In this document: one piece after another, positions 62,865 to 64,000 of the stretch
How the letters are laid out: every line of letters starts with the position of its first letter
Numbering within the stretch: the stretch's first letter is position 1
Source of the DNA: Schaalia odontolytica
GTDB lineage: Bacteria > Actinomycetota > Actinomycetes > Actinomycetales > Actinomycetaceae
Assembly (NCBI RefSeq): GCF_024584435.1
Contig: NZ_CP102197.1
Coordinates: 2,108,001 to 2,172,000, forward strand
DNA length: 64,000 nucleotides
Reading direction: 5' to 3'
Made by a program: the position numbers and the translations under genes
Notes under the pieces: generated by a model
Databases searched by the model: none
What the model was told of the DNA's origin: nothing
Seen by the model: the letters and a program-made list of their open reading frames with translations, nothing else

Positions 62865-64000
62865 TCAGGACCACCGGGGAGTGAAGGCTGTGATGGTCAT
62901 GTAATTGACCACGAGGACGAGGTCGTCGTACACGCGGAAGGATATCTCGTCAGTCCCATCGGAGCCATTCGTGGGAGTGAAGCTGCCGGAAGTGTGGAAG
63001 AGACCGACGCTGTGCATGTCGATGAGCTCGTCTCTGTCACCGCCGTAGTGGCTCCAGGTGTGGATGACCGAGTGGTCCTTGCTGATCGCCGCGTTCTGAG
63101 CACTCATGTGACATTCTCCAGTGGTCCGGTCTGGGGAGAATGTGTCGGAGGTAGTCGTTTCGCGGGTGGGGTGGGTGGAGCCGGTCGGTGTGAAGGAGAG
63201 GGTGTCGCAGACCGTTGCCCCGTTGTCGGTTGTCGTGGCCCGGGCGCGCAGCAGTCCTTCGGCCCATGGGGCCTCGCCGGTTGTGAGGAAGTCGCGCAGC
63301 TGCGCGTTCGTGGGCGTCTGTCCCCCGATGGGGAGCGCTGCCTTGTGGAACCCGGCGCCCGCGGAGGCGGAGATGGCGAAGGACTCCAGGGGGCGCCCGT
63401 CGGGGGCGAACACGGTTGCCTGGTCGGTCTTGGAGTCCGCCACGACCCAGCCGTCGGCGGTGGAGTGCAACTCGAAGCGGTGATTGTGGTTAACGTCGTG
63501 CAGGGCACGGACCTCTCCGGTCTGCGTGTTGATGATGTGTCCCTCCTGCGCGACCGGGTCGAAGAACCCCCCTTGCGGGGCGTTCTCGGCCGCGGGGCCC
63601 CATCTGAGGATGTGGAGGTCGTTGAGGGGCACCCATGTTCCCTCCCCGCATTCGGGGCAGTCCTGGTAGTCCTCCAGGGGGGTGGGGGTGGAGTCGCGTT
63701 CCCAACGCATCGTCCATTCGCCGTCCTCTTTTTCCCAGCCGGAGCAGATCCTGCGGCTGCAGGCGATGACGAGCCCGTCGCGGGAGGTGATCACGATCGT
63801 CGTGGCCAGTTCCGGCTTGTCCTGCCCGTCCTGGTTCCGCCCGGCCCACGGAGCGGGCGAGGCGGCTCCGGTGGTGGGATCCAGCCGGTGCTCCCCCACG
63901 AAGAGGTCCTCTCCGACCATGACCAGGTGAGGCTCTATGTTGCGTGGGGCGGCCTTGGAGACGACCGAGTCCCACTGGACGGTGGGCTCGGTGCCGGACA
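62865..64000 (-). CDS. Beta-propeller-like protein, paralog C (5' end outside window)
   Basis: The reading frame enters from the right edge with SGTEPTVQWDSVVSKAAPRN, matching the AEPVAQW part of paralog A, and ends at 62865. Over 375 residues are visible. DLFVGEHRLDPTTGAA, IACSRRICSGW and the closing VYDDLVLVVNYMTITAFTPRWS keep the paralog pattern. Extra cysteines occur in CPECGEGTW. The internal ATG at 63920 is not the start, because the match continues upstream. Confidence 0.78.
   Translation of the reverse strand, partial: SGTEPTVQWDSVVSKAAPRNIEPHLVMVGEDLFVGEHRLDPTTGAASPAPWAGRNQDGQDKPELATTIVITSRDGLVIACSRRICSGWEKEDGEWTMRWERDSTPTPLEDYQDCPECGEGTWVPLNDLHILRWGPAAENAPQGGFFDPVAQEGHIINTQTGEVRALHDVNHNHRFELHSTADGWVVADSKTDQATVFAPDGRPLESFAISASAGAGFHKAALPIGGQTPTNAQLRDFLTTGEAPWAEGLLRARATTTDNGATVCDTLSFTPTGSTHPTRETTTSDTFSPDRTTGECHMSAQNAAISKDHSVIHTWSHYGGDRDELIDMHSVGLFHTSGSFTPTNGSDGTDEISFRVYDDLVLVVNYMTITAFTPRWS

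Overview
The window reads as chromosomal DNA of a high-GC actinobacterium. The evidence is Lsr2, CarD, mycosin-type proteases, WXG100-like proteins, an Actinobacteria-type topA-tmk-holB block, frequent GTG starts and tRNAs without a clear foreign origin. The gene set resembles oral Actinomycetaceae (Schaalia/Actinomyces). That genus-level placement is inference, since no rRNA or marker comparison was possible.

Layout: 1-3597 is the 3' end of a nitrate reductase operon (narI) followed by molybdenum-cofactor genes (an HTH-MoaD fusion, moaE, a MoeB/ThiF-like adenylyltransferase, mobA). 3685-8851 is a compact secretion-related cluster (lipoprotein, WXG100-like protein, Gly-rich PPE-like protein, two tandem mycosin-like proteases) without any type VII core component. 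8990-13974 holds two metallo-beta-lactamase-fold surface proteins, one with choline-binding-type repeats and one with a large internal deletion. They are separated by an AAA15 ATPase and a truncated RloB-like gene, with an 88-bp duplication of the first protein's 3' end. Mo metabolism resumes at 13987-17802 (mog-like, modA, fused modBC), so the 3.7-14 kb block interrupts a molybdenum/nitrate locus.

18575-36626 contains a 1517-residue dehydratase-activase fusion, a GH2 protein that has lost its catalytic residues, an OPT transporter, tRNA-Ser, sodA, a DUF808 membrane protein, a methyltransferase, an ABC-F protein, a DsrE-like protein, a YjdF-like protein and a DUF1266 protein. Two repeat arrays lie between genes: GTTAAC-centred 41/242-bp repeats at 17.8-18.3 kb and 79-bp palindrome-ended units at 28.1-28.6 kb.

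36893-43461 is the housekeeping block topA-tmk-holB-hydrolase-tRNA-Thr. It is followed by dps, hemH, a Cys/Met PLP enzyme, a ClC channel with its MarR regulator, lsr2, a DUF3060 lipoprotein, two near-duplicate OmpA-domain lipoproteins, gpmA, carD and ispD.

54879-58266 is the most interesting stretch. It is a five-gene, fully overlapping, visibly AT-richer operon on the minus strand: SAV_915/SseB-like protein, small helical partner, WXG-domain protein with a glycine-zipper C-terminus, and two related membrane proteins. It looks like a type VII secretion toxin-immunity cassette. The window ends with an MFS/UMF1 transporter and three tandem paralogs of an uncharacterised, membrane-anchored, beta-propeller-like protein, the last running off the edge.
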